NCBI RefSeq assembly: GCF_000711885.1
Contig: NZ_JONK01000021.1
Coordinates: 1 to 64,000, forward strand
Reading direction: 5' to 3'
Source: Chromobacterium haemolyticum DSM 19808
GTDB lineage: Bacteria > Pseudomonadota > Gammaproteobacteria > Burkholderiales > Chromobacteriaceae
DNA length: 64,000 bases
In this document: positions 44,061 to 52,677 of the stretch, piece by piece
Numbering within the stretch: position 1 is the first letter of the stretch
How the letters are laid out: every line of letters begins with the position of its first letter
Program-made: the position numbers and the translations under genes
The notes under the pieces: generated by a model
The model's database searches: none
Seen by the model: only the letters and a program-made list of their open reading frames with translations
Told to the model about the DNA's origin: nothing

Positions 44061-46217
44061 ATGACAGATCTCCTCGCCGGCCTCAATCCAGAACAACTGC
44101 GCGCCGTCACCTGGCCCGACAAGAGCGCGCTGGTGCTGGCCGGCGCGGGCAGCGGCAAAACCCGGGTGCTGACCACCCGCATCGCCTGGCTGCTGTCCAC
44201 CGGGCAAACCAGCCCCAGCGGCGTTTTGGCGGTGACCTTCACCAACAAGGCCGCGCGCGAGATGCAAACCCGGCTGGCGAGCATGGTGCCGGTGAACGTG
44301 CGCACCATGTGGATAGGCACCTTCCACGGCCTGTGCAACCGCTTTCTGCGCTCGCACTACCGCGACGCCGGCCTGCCGCAGACCTTCCAGATCCTGGACT
44401 CCGCCGACCAACAAGCGGCCATCAAGCGCCTGCTGAAAAGCCTGGAACTGTCCGACGAGAAATTTCCGCCGCGCGCGGTGCAAAGCTTCATCAACGGCAG
44501 CAAGGAAGCCGGCCTGCGCGCCGACAAGCTGCCGCCGGCGCTCAATCCCTACGAAGCCAAACTGGTGGAACTGTACGCCGCCTACGACGCCCAGTGTCGC
44601 CGCGAAGGCGTGGTGGACTTCGCCGAGCTACTGCTGCGCAGCTACGAACTGCTGAACGCCAATCAGGCCCTGCGCCAGCACTACTGCAGCCGCTTCCGCC
44701 ACATCCTGGTGGACGAGTTTCAGGACACCAACCATCTGCAATACGCCTGGCTCAAGCTCCTGGCCGGCGACGACGGTTCCTTGTTCGCCGTCGGTGACGA
44801 CGACCAGAGCATCTACGCTTTCCGCGGCGCGGAAGTGGGCAATATGCGTTCCCTTCTCAACGATTTCTCGGTCAGCGAGCCGGTGCGCCTGGAGCAAAAC
44901 TACCGCTCGATGGGTAATATCCTCAACGCCGCCAACGCGCTGATTGAGCAGAATGACGGCCGGCTGGGCAAGAATCTGTGGACCGACGCCGGCGAGGGTG
45001 AAAAGATCCGTCTGTTCGAGGCCTATTCCGACGGCGAGGAAGCCGAATTCATCACCGACGAGGTGCGCAGCCTCAAGCGCGATGGTTTCAACCTCTCCGA
45101 CATGGCCATTCTCTACCGCTCCAACGCCCAGTCGCGACTGCTGGAGCATGTGCTGGTCAACGCCCAGATTCCCTACCGCATCTACGGCGGCCTGCGCTTT
45201 TTCGAGCGTCAGGAAGTCAAGCACGCGCTGGCCTATCTGCGTCTGATCGCCAACCCGGAAGACGACAACGCGCTGTTGCGCGTGATCAATGTGCCGGCGC
45301 GCGGCATCGGCGCGCGCACGGTGGAAGGCCTGCAGGCGGTCAGCCGCGAGCAAGGCGTCACGCTGTGGCAGGCCGCCTGCGCCTCCGGCGGCGGCCGCAC
45401 CGCCGCCAAGCTGGGCGAATTCGTACTGCTGGTGGAGCGCATGCGCGAGCGCAGCCGCGAACTGAAGCTGGCCGAGGCCGTCAGCCTGGCCATAGACGAC
45501 TCCGGCCTGCGCGCAATGTACGAACAGGACAAGAAGGAAGGCGAAGAACGGCTGGCCAACCTGGACGAATTGATCAACGCCGCCGCGGGCTTCATGCCGG
45601 ACGATCCGGCGCAGGCGCTGACCGAATTCCTCAGCGCCGCCAGCCTGGAAGCCGGCGAGCACCAGGCCGAAGCCGGTAGCGACGCGTTGCAGCTAATGAC
45701 GGTCCACGCCGCCAAGGGACTGGAGTTCGACGCCGTATTCGTCTCCGGCCTGGAAGAAGGCCTGTTCCCGCACGAAAACAGCATGAATGACGGCAAGGGC
45801 CTGCAGGAGGAACGCCGGCTGATGTACGTGGCCATCACCCGCGCCCGCCAGCGGCTCTATCTGTCCAACGCGCAAAGCCGCATGTTGCACGGCCAGAGCC
45901 GCTATCCGATCCGCTCTCGCTTCGTCGACGAAATCCCGACGGAGCTCACCCACGACCTATCTGCTAAAGTGAAAGCGCCGGCCAAGACAAATGCATCGAC
46001 AAACACATCCTGGCGCACGGTCCCCAAAGTCGGCCGCGTGGCCGCTGACAACAGCCAGGGCTTCCGCATCGGCCAATCCGTCGAGCACGCCAAGTTCGGC
46101 AGCGGCGTGGTGATCAACGCCGAAGGCGGCGGCGAGGATGTGCGTCTGCAAATCAACTTCGCCGAACACGGCGTGAAGTGGCTGGATCTGCGCTACGCCA
46201 AACTAAGCGCCGGCTGA
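44061..46217 (+). CDS. uvrD: DNA helicase II UvrD
   Basis: UvrD is the 3'-to-5' SF1 helicase of nucleotide-excision and mismatch repair. At 718 residues it equals E. coli UvrD (720). Motifs in order: AGAGSGKT, FTNKAAREM, LVDEFQDTN, VGDDDQSIYAFRGA, LEQNYRS, MTVHAAKGLEFD and YVAITRARQ. The C-terminal Tudor-like end (VEHAKFGSGVVIN) is also present. ATG 44061 matches the family start. Confidence 0.94.
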   Translation: MTDLLAGLNPEQLRAVTWPDKSALVLAGAGSGKTRVLTTRIAWLLSTGQTSPSGVLAVTFTNKAAREMQTRLASMVPVNVRTMWIGTFHGLCNRFLRSHYRDAGLPQTFQILDSADQQAAIKRLLKSLELSDEKFPPRAVQSFINGSKEAGLRADKLPPALNPYEAKLVELYAAYDAQCRREGVVDFAELLLRSYELLNANQALRQHYCSRFRHILVDEFQDTNHLQYAWLKLLAGDDGSLFAVGDDDQSIYAFRGAEVGNMRSLLNDFSVSEPVRLEQNYRSMGNILNAANALIEQNDGRLGKNLWTDAGEGEKIRLFEAYSDGEEAEFITDEVRSLKRDGFNLSDMAILYRSNAQSRLLEHVLVNAQIPYRIYGGLRFFERQEVKHALAYLRLIANPEDDNALLRVINVPARGIGARTVEGLQAVSREQGVTLWQAACASGGGRTAAKLGEFVLLVERMRERSRELKLAEAVSLAIDDSGLRAMYEQDKKEGEERLANLDELINAAAGFMPDDPAQALTEFLSAASLEAGEHQAEAGSDALQLMTVHAAKGLEFDAVFVSGLEEGLFPHENSMNDGKGLQEERRLMYVAITRARQRLYLSNAQSRMLHGQSRYPIRSRFVDEIPTELTHDLSAKVKAPAKTNASTNTSWRTVPKVGRVAADNSQGFRIGQSVEHAKFGSGVVINAEGGGEDVRLQINFAEHGVKWLDLRYAKLSAG

Positions 46218-46305
46218 GCCTCTTCCCGCCGCAGCGGCGGCCGCTTGAGCGATTTTTATAAGTCACACTAATGACAGTTTGCGGAGAATCGTCAAAGATA
46301 GCGAG

Positions 46306-48018
46306 ATGAGCACAGCCAACACAAACTCGACCACTTTCCAAAGCGTCGCCGCGGGCAAGACCGGCGCCTCGCCGCGAAAAGGCTACGATGACCCGTACAG
46401 CAAGCGCCTGTTCCTGATCATCGACAGCCTGCCGGAAATGCAGCGCGCGCTGGCGATGACCCTATCCTCCTTCGGCGCCGACAAGGTGGAGTACGCCAGC
46501 AAGGCCGGCGACGCGCTGGCCAAGATGGGAAAATACGAGTTCGACGTGGTCCTGTGCGACTACGATCTGGGCAACGGCTATGACGGCCTCTACCTGTTTG
46601 AAGAGGTCAAGGAACGCAACCTGATCAAACAGTCTTGCGTCTTCATGATCGTCACCGGCGAGCGCCGCTCCCAGCGCGTCATCTCCGCCGCGGAACTGGG
46701 GCCGGACGACTACCTGCTCAAACCCTTCACCGGCGAAGTGCTGCGCGAACGGCTGGAGAAGGCGATGCGCCGCCGCGAAGCCTTCCGTCTCGTGGACGAG
46801 GCCATCATGCGCCACGAATACCTGAGCGCCATCGAAGTCTGCTCGCGTCTGATCAGCGAGCGCGGAGAGTTCACGCTGGACTTCATGAAACTCAAGGGCT
46901 CGCTGGCGCTGAAGATTGGCGACTTCGACAGCGCGCGCTCCTTGTACATGGACGTGCTGCGCATCAAGCCGGTGCCCTGGGCCAAGATGGGTCTGGCCAA
47001 ATCGCTGACCGGGCTGAAAGCCTACGACGAAGCGAGGCTGCTGTTCGAAGAAGTGCTCACCGACAACGACCGGGTGATGGAAGCCTACGACTGGCTGGCC
47101 AAACTTTACCGCAGCAACCATAACCTGGACGAAGCCCAGGCCACCTTGAAGCAGGCCACCGACATCTCCCCGGTAGTATTCCGCCGCCAGCAACAGCTGG
47201 CGGAAGTGGCCCTGCTCAACAATCAGCTGGAAGTGGCGGAAGGCGCTTGCCAGACCACGCTGGACATCGCCAAATACACTTGGCACCGCAGCCCCACCCA
47301 CTACGCCGCGCTGGCGCGGGTGCAACTGGCGCGCGGCGACACCGCCAATGTCGGCCGCACCTTGTCCAACCTCCGCCGTGACTACCGCTACAACGAAGAA
47401 GGCGAATGGATGGCTTCCGTAGTGGACAGCCAGTTGCAAAACAAGAAAGGCAACCGCGACAAGGCCCGGCAGTTGTTCAGCGACGCCGAAGCGAAATTCC
47501 GCCAACTGGCGCCCAAGCTCAGCAGCGACGCGCAGATGGAGTTCGCCCGCGCCTGCTACGCCCAGGGGCACAAGGACGCCGGCAACAATGTGATGCGCGA
47601 TCTGGTGCGCAACCATCACGACGACGAGGAACTGCTCGCTCGCTTCGGGGACATGTTCGAAGAAGTGGGCCTGGGCGAAGACGGCCGCCAACTGATCGCG
47701 GACAACGTGCAATCGGTGCTGGAGCTCAACAACCAAGCGGTGCGGGAAGCCCAGGCCGGCCAGTTCGACTCCGCCATCGAACGCTTCGTCAAAGCCCACG
47801 AGGAAATGCCGCAAAACATTCAGGTCATGCTCAACCTGATCAACGCCACCATGGCCTACGTCCACCGTCAAGGCTGGCACGAAAGCCATATGCGCCGCGC
47901 CCACGACATGCTGGGCAAGGTGCGCGACATCGCCCCCACCAACAACAAGTTCCAGAAAATCCTTCAAGCCTGGCGCATGCTGGTGGAAAAGCTGGGCAAG
48001 CCGCAATGGGTGCTGTAA
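46306..48018 (+). CDS. Response-regulator receiver protein with TPR domain
   Basis: The 570-residue protein has a REC domain (about 34-155) with phospho-acceptor Asp in VVLCDYDLG, a Thr in MIVTGE and the Lys in YLLKPF, followed by about 400 residues of tetratricopeptide-like helices. There is no DNA-binding or enzyme domain, so the output is probably protein binding. No histidine kinase is adjacent. The start of a LytTR regulator overlaps its end by 13 bp, so both regulators are made together. Confidence 0.88.
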   Translation: MSTANTNSTTFQSVAAGKTGASPRKGYDDPYSKRLFLIIDSLPEMQRALAMTLSSFGADKVEYASKAGDALAKMGKYEFDVVLCDYDLGNGYDGLYLFEEVKERNLIKQSCVFMIVTGERRSQRVISAAELGPDDYLLKPFTGEVLRERLEKAMRRREAFRLVDEAIMRHEYLSAIEVCSRLISERGEFTLDFMKLKGSLALKIGDFDSARSLYMDVLRIKPVPWAKMGLAKSLTGLKAYDEARLLFEEVLTDNDRVMEAYDWLAKLYRSNHNLDEAQATLKQATDISPVVFRRQQQLAEVALLNNQLEVAEGACQTTLDIAKYTWHRSPTHYAALARVQLARGDTANVGRTLSNLRRDYRYNEEGEWMASVVDSQLQNKKGNRDKARQLFSDAEAKFRQLAPKLSSDAQMEFARACYAQGHKDAGNNVMRDLVRNHHDDEELLARFGDMFEEVGLGEDGRQLIADNVQSVLELNNQAVREAQAGQFDSAIERFVKAHEEMPQNIQVMLNLINATMAYVHRQGWHESHMRRAHDMLGKVRDIAPTNNKFQKILQAWRMLVEKLGKPQWVL

Positions 48019-48746
48019 GCCCCTGGCAAGACTGGCGCGCACTGGTGGTGGACGACGAGCCGCTGGCCTGTGAACGACTGCGCCAGCTCTTGCGGGAACA
48101 AGGGCTGCAACACGTCTACTGCCTGACCGATAGCCGCCAGGCCATGGCCTGGCTGGCGCAGAACCTGGCCGATATCGTGCTGGCCGATATTTCCATGCCC
48201 GGCGTTTCCGGCCTGGAACTGGCCCAGCAGCTGCGCCGCCAGCCGTTGGCGCCGCAACTGATCTTCACCACCGCCCATGAACAGTACGCGGTCAACGCCT
48301 TTGAACTGGAAGCCATAGACTACCTGCTCAAACCGGTGCGTCGCGAACGGCTGCGCCAGGCGCTGGAACGCGCCTGCCGCCAGCGCGGCGAAGCGCCGCA
48401 GCCGGAAGCCAGTTTCACCGTGCGCCAGCGCGACCGCCTGCTGCCCATCCCTTTCTCCCAGGCCCGCTATCTCAAAGCCGAACTCAAATACGTGACCCTG
48501 GTGACCCCGGACGCGGAATACCTTCTGGACGAAACCCTGATCGCGCTGGAGCAAAGACTGGGCGACGCCGCCGTGCGCATCCATCGCAATTGCCTGGTAA
48601 TGCGTCACGCGCTGCGCGAACTGTTCCGCGCCAACGCCGACGGCGAAGAACAATGGCAAGTACGCCTGGCCGATATCGGCCAACCTCTGCCGGTCAGCCG
48701 GCGGCAACTGGCCGGCATCAAGCAATGCCTGAACCAGCAGGACTAG
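48006..48746 (+). CDS. LytTR-family response regulator (AlgR-like)
   Basis: The 246-residue protein has a receiver domain (about 11-125; VVDDEPLA, ADISMPGVSG with the phospho-Asp, FTTAHEQYA and YLLKPV) and a C-terminal LytTR DNA-binding domain (about 140-240; FSQARYLKAELKYVTLVT and IHRNCLV). It binds DNA through beta strands and usually controls virulence, pili or alginate-type functions. No sensor kinase is next to it, and its target promoters are unknown. Confidence 0.9.
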   Translation: MGAVSPWQDWRALVVDDEPLACERLRQLLREQGLQHVYCLTDSRQAMAWLAQNLADIVLADISMPGVSGLELAQQLRRQPLAPQLIFTTAHEQYAVNAFELEAIDYLLKPVRRERLRQALERACRQRGEAPQPEASFTVRQRDRLLPIPFSQARYLKAELKYVTLVTPDAEYLLDETLIALEQRLGDAAVRIHRNCLVMRHALRELFRANADGEEQWQVRLADIGQPLPVSRRQLAGIKQCLNQQD

Positions 48747-48966
48747 GCCCCCTCCCTCTCAATCCGCCGCAAAAATACACAGCTCACAAAAACACAGCAT
48801 CTGTCATTATTTTCGACAGAATAATGCGTTCTGATTTTCAATCGCATCAAGCTTGACATTAATCATTTGTCATTATTCGGACTAAAACTATCATCCTCGC
48901 CCAAGCACATGGCCGAACTGGCGCTCCGCCGCCGGCCATGCATTCCATTTAGGGCAAGGAGCGGTC
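48747..48966. promoter_or_regulatory. AT-rich promoter region of the HypX-like gene
   Basis: The 220-bp gap is A+T-rich. TGTCATTATT occurs twice (48802-48811 and 48868-48877), and CATTATT/AATAATG makes an inverted repeat around 48805-48826. TTGACA (48854-48859) is a possible -35 box. These could be sites for one regulator. Confidence 0.45.
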
Positions 48967-50667
48967 ATGCGGTCATTGAAAATCATCCTGTTATCGTCGG
49001 CGTTCAACGGACTCACCCAGCGCGCCTGGCTGGAATTGCGCCAGTCCGGCCACCAAGTCAGCGTGCAACTGTTCACCAACGAGCAGGAAGTCAGCACCAA
49101 TATTCAGCAATCCGGCGCCGACATCGTCATCTGCCCCTTCCTCAAGGACCGGGTGCCGGAAACCCTGTGGCGCGACAGCAGCCGGCCGGTGGTCATCATC
49201 CACCCCGGCATCGTCGGCGACCGCGGCGCTTCAGCGCTGGATTGGGCCATCACCCTGCGAGAAAAACGCTGGGGCGTCACCGCGCTGCAAGCGGTGGCGG
49301 AAATGGACGCGGGTCCGATCTGGTCCAGCTGCGAGTTCGACATGCCGCCGGAAACGCGTAAATCCGAGCTCTACAACGGCCCGGTGAGCGACGCCGCCAT
49401 GTATTGCATCCGCGACGTGGTGGAAAAATTCGGCACCGGCTTCGAACCGGCGCCGCTGGACTACGGCCAAGCGCATGTGCGCGGCCGGCTGCAACCCAAT
49501 ATGAAGCAAAGCGACCGCGCTTTCCTGTGGCAACAGCCCGCCGTAGAGATCAAGCGCCGCATCGACGCCGCCGACGGCCAGCCCGGCGTGCTGACGCAAT
49601 TGGCCGGCGGGGACTACTACGTCTACGACGCCCATCTGGACTACCGCGCCGGCCAGCCGGGTCAACTGCTGGCGGTGCACGACGACGCCGTGCTGGTGGG
49701 CGCCGGCGAGCACAGCCTGTGGCTGGGCGCGCTGCGCCGCAAACCGGAGGCCGGCGAGGAAACCTTCAAGCGCCCGGCGCGACATGTGCTGGCCGGTTTG
49801 CTGGACGGCGTGCCGCGGCTGGACTGGTCCATCAACACCCACCCTCACTGCGAGGAAAACTACCAGCCCATCCGCTACCGCGAATACGGCCGCGTAGGCG
49901 AACTGACCTTCGAGTTCTACAACGGCGCGATGAGCACCGAACAATGCCAACGGTTGAGCGAGGCGCTGCGCTGGGCCAAAGCTCAGGACACCAGCGTGCT
50001 GCTGGTGCGCGGCGGCCGCGGCAGCTTCAGCAACGGCGTCCACCTCAACGTGATCCAGGCCGCGCCCGAACCTGGCTTGGAGGCATGGGCCAATATCCAG
50101 GCCATCGACGACGTCTGCCAGGAAATGTTGACCGCGCGCCAGCTGGTGGTGTCCGGCCTGACCGGCAACGCCGGCGCCGGCGGCGTGATGCTGGCCTTGG
50201 CCGCCGACCTGGTGTTCGCCCGCGGCGGCGTGGTGCTTAACCCCCACTACAAGACCATGGGCCTGTACGGCTCGGAATACTGGACCTACAGCCTGCCGCG
50301 CGCAGTAGGCGAAGAACAGGCCCGCCTGCTCACCGACGCCTGCCTGCCGCTGAGCGCGCGCGAAGCCTGGCGCCTGGGCATGGTTCACGACATCGGCCCG
50401 CACGACCCGCACGACTTTGGCGTCTGGTTGCGGCAAGCCGCCGGGCTGGCGTTGAACGACGACCGCTTCCGCCCGCAGCGCGCGCGCAAGGCCGAGCTGG
50501 ACTTGGAGCGGATGGAACGCTGCCGCCAGACCGAGCTGCTGGAAATGCGCCAGGACATGGTGGAAAACCGCGGCCAGTTTTTGGAAAAATGCCGCAACTT
50601 CGTGCTCAAGCGTAAAGCCTGCGGCACGCCGCAGCGTCTGGTCGCCGATTGGGCCCGGACGCGCTAA
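48967..50667 (+). CDS. HypX/HoxX-like formyltransferase-hydratase fusion
   Basis: The 566-residue protein joins an N-terminal formyl-THF transferase/hydrolase domain (HPGIVGDRGASALDWAI and WGVTALQAVAEMDAG are HypX hallmarks) to a C-terminal enoyl-CoA hydratase/isomerase domain (about 295-560; GGRGSFSNGVHLN and LTGNAGAGGVMLALAADL). Characterised HypX makes carbon monoxide from formyl-THF by way of formyl-CoA for the active site of oxygen-tolerant NiFe hydrogenases. No hydrogenase or hyp gene is in the window. The stop codon TAA abuts a MITE-like element. Confidence 0.88.
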   Translation: MRSLKIILLSSAFNGLTQRAWLELRQSGHQVSVQLFTNEQEVSTNIQQSGADIVICPFLKDRVPETLWRDSSRPVVIIHPGIVGDRGASALDWAITLREKRWGVTALQAVAEMDAGPIWSSCEFDMPPETRKSELYNGPVSDAAMYCIRDVVEKFGTGFEPAPLDYGQAHVRGRLQPNMKQSDRAFLWQQPAVEIKRRIDAADGQPGVLTQLAGGDYYVYDAHLDYRAGQPGQLLAVHDDAVLVGAGEHSLWLGALRRKPEAGEETFKRPARHVLAGLLDGVPRLDWSINTHPHCEENYQPIRYREYGRVGELTFEFYNGAMSTEQCQRLSEALRWAKAQDTSVLLVRGGRGSFSNGVHLNVIQAAPEPGLEAWANIQAIDDVCQEMLTARQLVVSGLTGNAGAGGVMLALAADLVFARGGVVLNPHYKTMGLYGSEYWTYSLPRAVGEEQARLLTDACLPLSAREAWRLGMVHDIGPHDPHDFGVWLRQAAGLALNDDRFRPQRARKAELDLERMERCRQTELLEMRQDMVENRGQFLEKCRNFVLKRKACGTPQRLVADWARTR

Positions 50668-50807
50668 GAACCTGTTCATAATCTGCCGCGCGTTGGCGAT
50701 ACGGCGTTGAAACCGTCTTCGAAATGCTCATGTGCCACTCGTACATTCCGCTTTCTCAGCCGTTTTCGCCCTCTCCCGCCCTTGCTCGCGAGATCGTAAA
50801 CAGGGTC
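50668..50807. mobile_element. MITE-like element, copy D
   Basis: Well preserved, 140 bp, from GAACCTGTTCATAATCTGC to GAGATCGTAAACAGGGTC, with TAA on both sides (50665-50667 and 50808-50810). The left TAA is the stop codon of the HypX-like gene. The interior closely matches copy B, with the same orientation. Confidence 0.85.
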
Positions 50808-50836
50808 TAAAACCCATCACGCTGTTCCCACCCTCA

Positions 50837-50862
50837 AAACGGCCCGCCTCAACGGGCCGTTT
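50837..50862 (+). terminator. Terminator after the HypX-like gene
   Basis: AAACGGCCCG, loop CCTCAA and CGGGCCGTTT form a perfect ten-pair stem with TTGATTT behind it. It lies beyond the MITE-like element. The remaining 146 bp to 51009 are A+T-rich and presumably hold the promoter of the GGDEF gene. Confidence 0.82.
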
Positions 50863-51008
50863 GATTTCAATTTCATGACGAAAAACAACAGCATTGTTTT
50901 ACGTACAACTACTTAAAAACCGCTTTTTCATCAGTCAAAGCTAAAAAATAACCGCGCCTTCTTATAAAATCTGACATCCCCTCTTTCCCCCTTCCTAACG
51001 GTTGCTAC

Positions 51009-52511
51009 ATGCGGACACGGCTGGTTTATGCAGGATGCATCGCGATATGGCTGGTGCTGAGTGCGCTAGTCGCTCTGTCGATCGCCAGTCACGCGCTGCT
51101 AGGCGCCGAACAACAATTCAACCGCGACGCTCTGCTGCTGTCCGAACAGCTCAATCAAAAACTGCAAAGCCATGAAACCGTGCTGGACAGCTACGCCACC
51201 TTTAGCGCGTTGGATCGCCGCCAGGATCTGCCATCCGAAAAAAGGCTTGCCCGGCAATTACTGCGCCGCTATCCGCAAATCCAGTGGCTGGGTCACATCG
51301 AACGCATCAGCCCCGACCAGTTGCCAATGTTCGGCCAACGTCTGAAGCAACTATACGGCCAAACGCTCCCCATGCCCGCGGCCAGCGGCGACGGCTGGGA
51401 AAGCCGCTTTGGCCTGTTCCCGCTCGCCTTCATCGAACCCATGCCCCAGCCCAACCTGCTGGCCGCGGACCTGGGCCGGCTGCAAGCCGCGCGTCAGACC
51501 CTACAGAACGCGCTGGAAAGCGGCCGGATGGAAATCTCCAGTCAGATCAAACTGCCCGGCCTCCCGGCCGGCTACCTGCTCATCCGCGCCGTGGACGATA
51601 TGCTGAGCAAGCCCCTGGCCGCCTCCTTGGCGCCAGCGCACTTCGCCGCCATGGCGATACGCGCCGACAGCCTGCTGCCCAGCCCGCTATCGCTACGGGA
51701 AGGCGTGGAAGTTCGCCTGTTCCACCGCAACGATCCGCCCCCTGGCCAACCCGCGCTGCTGCGCGGCCCCGAGCGCGCCAGTGCCTTGGAAACCCTGCTG
51801 TTCCCACGCTTGGAAGCCCGCCACCCGCTGGGCGGCGCCAACCAGCCGCTCTTGCTCACCATCAACCAGCAACTGGGCTGGCGGCAGATCGGCACATTCG
51901 AATGGGGCATGCTGCTGGTCCTGTCACTGGCTCTGCTGACCGGCCTGCTGTTGGTGTCCCATCACTATCTGCAATTGGCGCATGGCCGCCGCCAGCGGGA
52001 AAACCAGCTATTCTACCTGGCCAACCACGACCGCCTGACCGGACTGGCCAACCGCAACCTGTTCTACGACCGGCTGCAGCACGCCATCTCGCGCGTGGAT
52101 CGCAGCGGCAAGCGGCTGGCGCTGCTGTTCCTTGACTTGGACCGCTTCAAGCCGGTCAACGACACCTACGGCCACATCACAGGCGACCGCATCCTGCAAC
52201 TGATCGCAGCCCGCATCAAGGAAGAATTGCGCAGCGAAGACACGGTGGCCCGGCTGGGCGGCGACGAATTCGTGGTATTGATGGAAGATATCGAATCCAA
52301 CCGCGAGGCGGACAAAATCGTCAATCGCCTGAAGCAGGTGATCCATCAACCCTACGAGGTCAACGATCATTTAATTTCGGTGGGCGTCAGCATCGGCATC
52401 GCCTATTACCCGGAGGACGGCTTGTTGATCGATGAGCTGCTGACGGTGGCGGACCGGAAGATGTACGGGAATAAGCGCGAGATCGCGGCGGCCGGCGCTG
52501 AAACCGCCTAA
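51009..52511 (+). CDS. Membrane diguanylate cyclase with periplasmic sensor domain
   Basis: The 500-residue protein has a first helix (about 8-30), a CHASE-like periplasmic domain (about 31-298), a second helix (about 299-318) and a GGDEF domain with intact GGDEF at 417-421. RSED at 408-411 is the inhibitory I-site. It should make c-di-GMP in response to an extracytoplasmic signal. No phosphodiesterase domain is present. Its stop codon TAA abuts a MITE-like element. Confidence 0.9.
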   Translation: MRTRLVYAGCIAIWLVLSALVALSIASHALLGAEQQFNRDALLLSEQLNQKLQSHETVLDSYATFSALDRRQDLPSEKRLARQLLRRYPQIQWLGHIERISPDQLPMFGQRLKQLYGQTLPMPAASGDGWESRFGLFPLAFIEPMPQPNLLAADLGRLQAARQTLQNALESGRMEISSQIKLPGLPAGYLLIRAVDDMLSKPLAASLAPAHFAAMAIRADSLLPSPLSLREGVEVRLFHRNDPPPGQPALLRGPERASALETLLFPRLEARHPLGGANQPLLLTINQQLGWRQIGTFEWGMLLVLSLALLTGLLLVSHHYLQLAHGRRQRENQLFYLANHDRLTGLANRNLFYDRLQHAISRVDRSGKRLALLFLDLDRFKPVNDTYGHITGDRILQLIAARIKEELRSEDTVARLGGDEFVVLMEDIESNREADKIVNRLKQVIHQPYEVNDHLISVGVSIGIAYYPEDGLLIDELLTVADRKMYGNKREIAAAGAETA

Positions 52512-52662
52512 GAGCCTGTTTACGATCTCGCGAGCAAAGACAAGATAAGGCGAAAAACCCTGAGAAAGCGGAATGCGCACAGGGCACATTAGCATGTCGA
52601 AGCGGGTTTCAACGCCTTCTTCTATTCATCCCGATAAAGCGCAGCAGACTTTGAACAGGCTC
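52512..52662. mobile_element. MITE-like element, copy E
   Basis: 151 bp, from GAGCCTGTTTACGATCTCGC to TTTGAACAGGCTC, orientation opposite to copies B-D. The left flank TAA is the stop codon of the diguanylate cyclase gene; the right flank is TGA, also of TNA form. Interior AGAAAGCGGAATG is the reverse complement of the motif in copy D. Confidence 0.8.
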
Positions 52663-52677
52663 TGAACCCGGGCCGTC

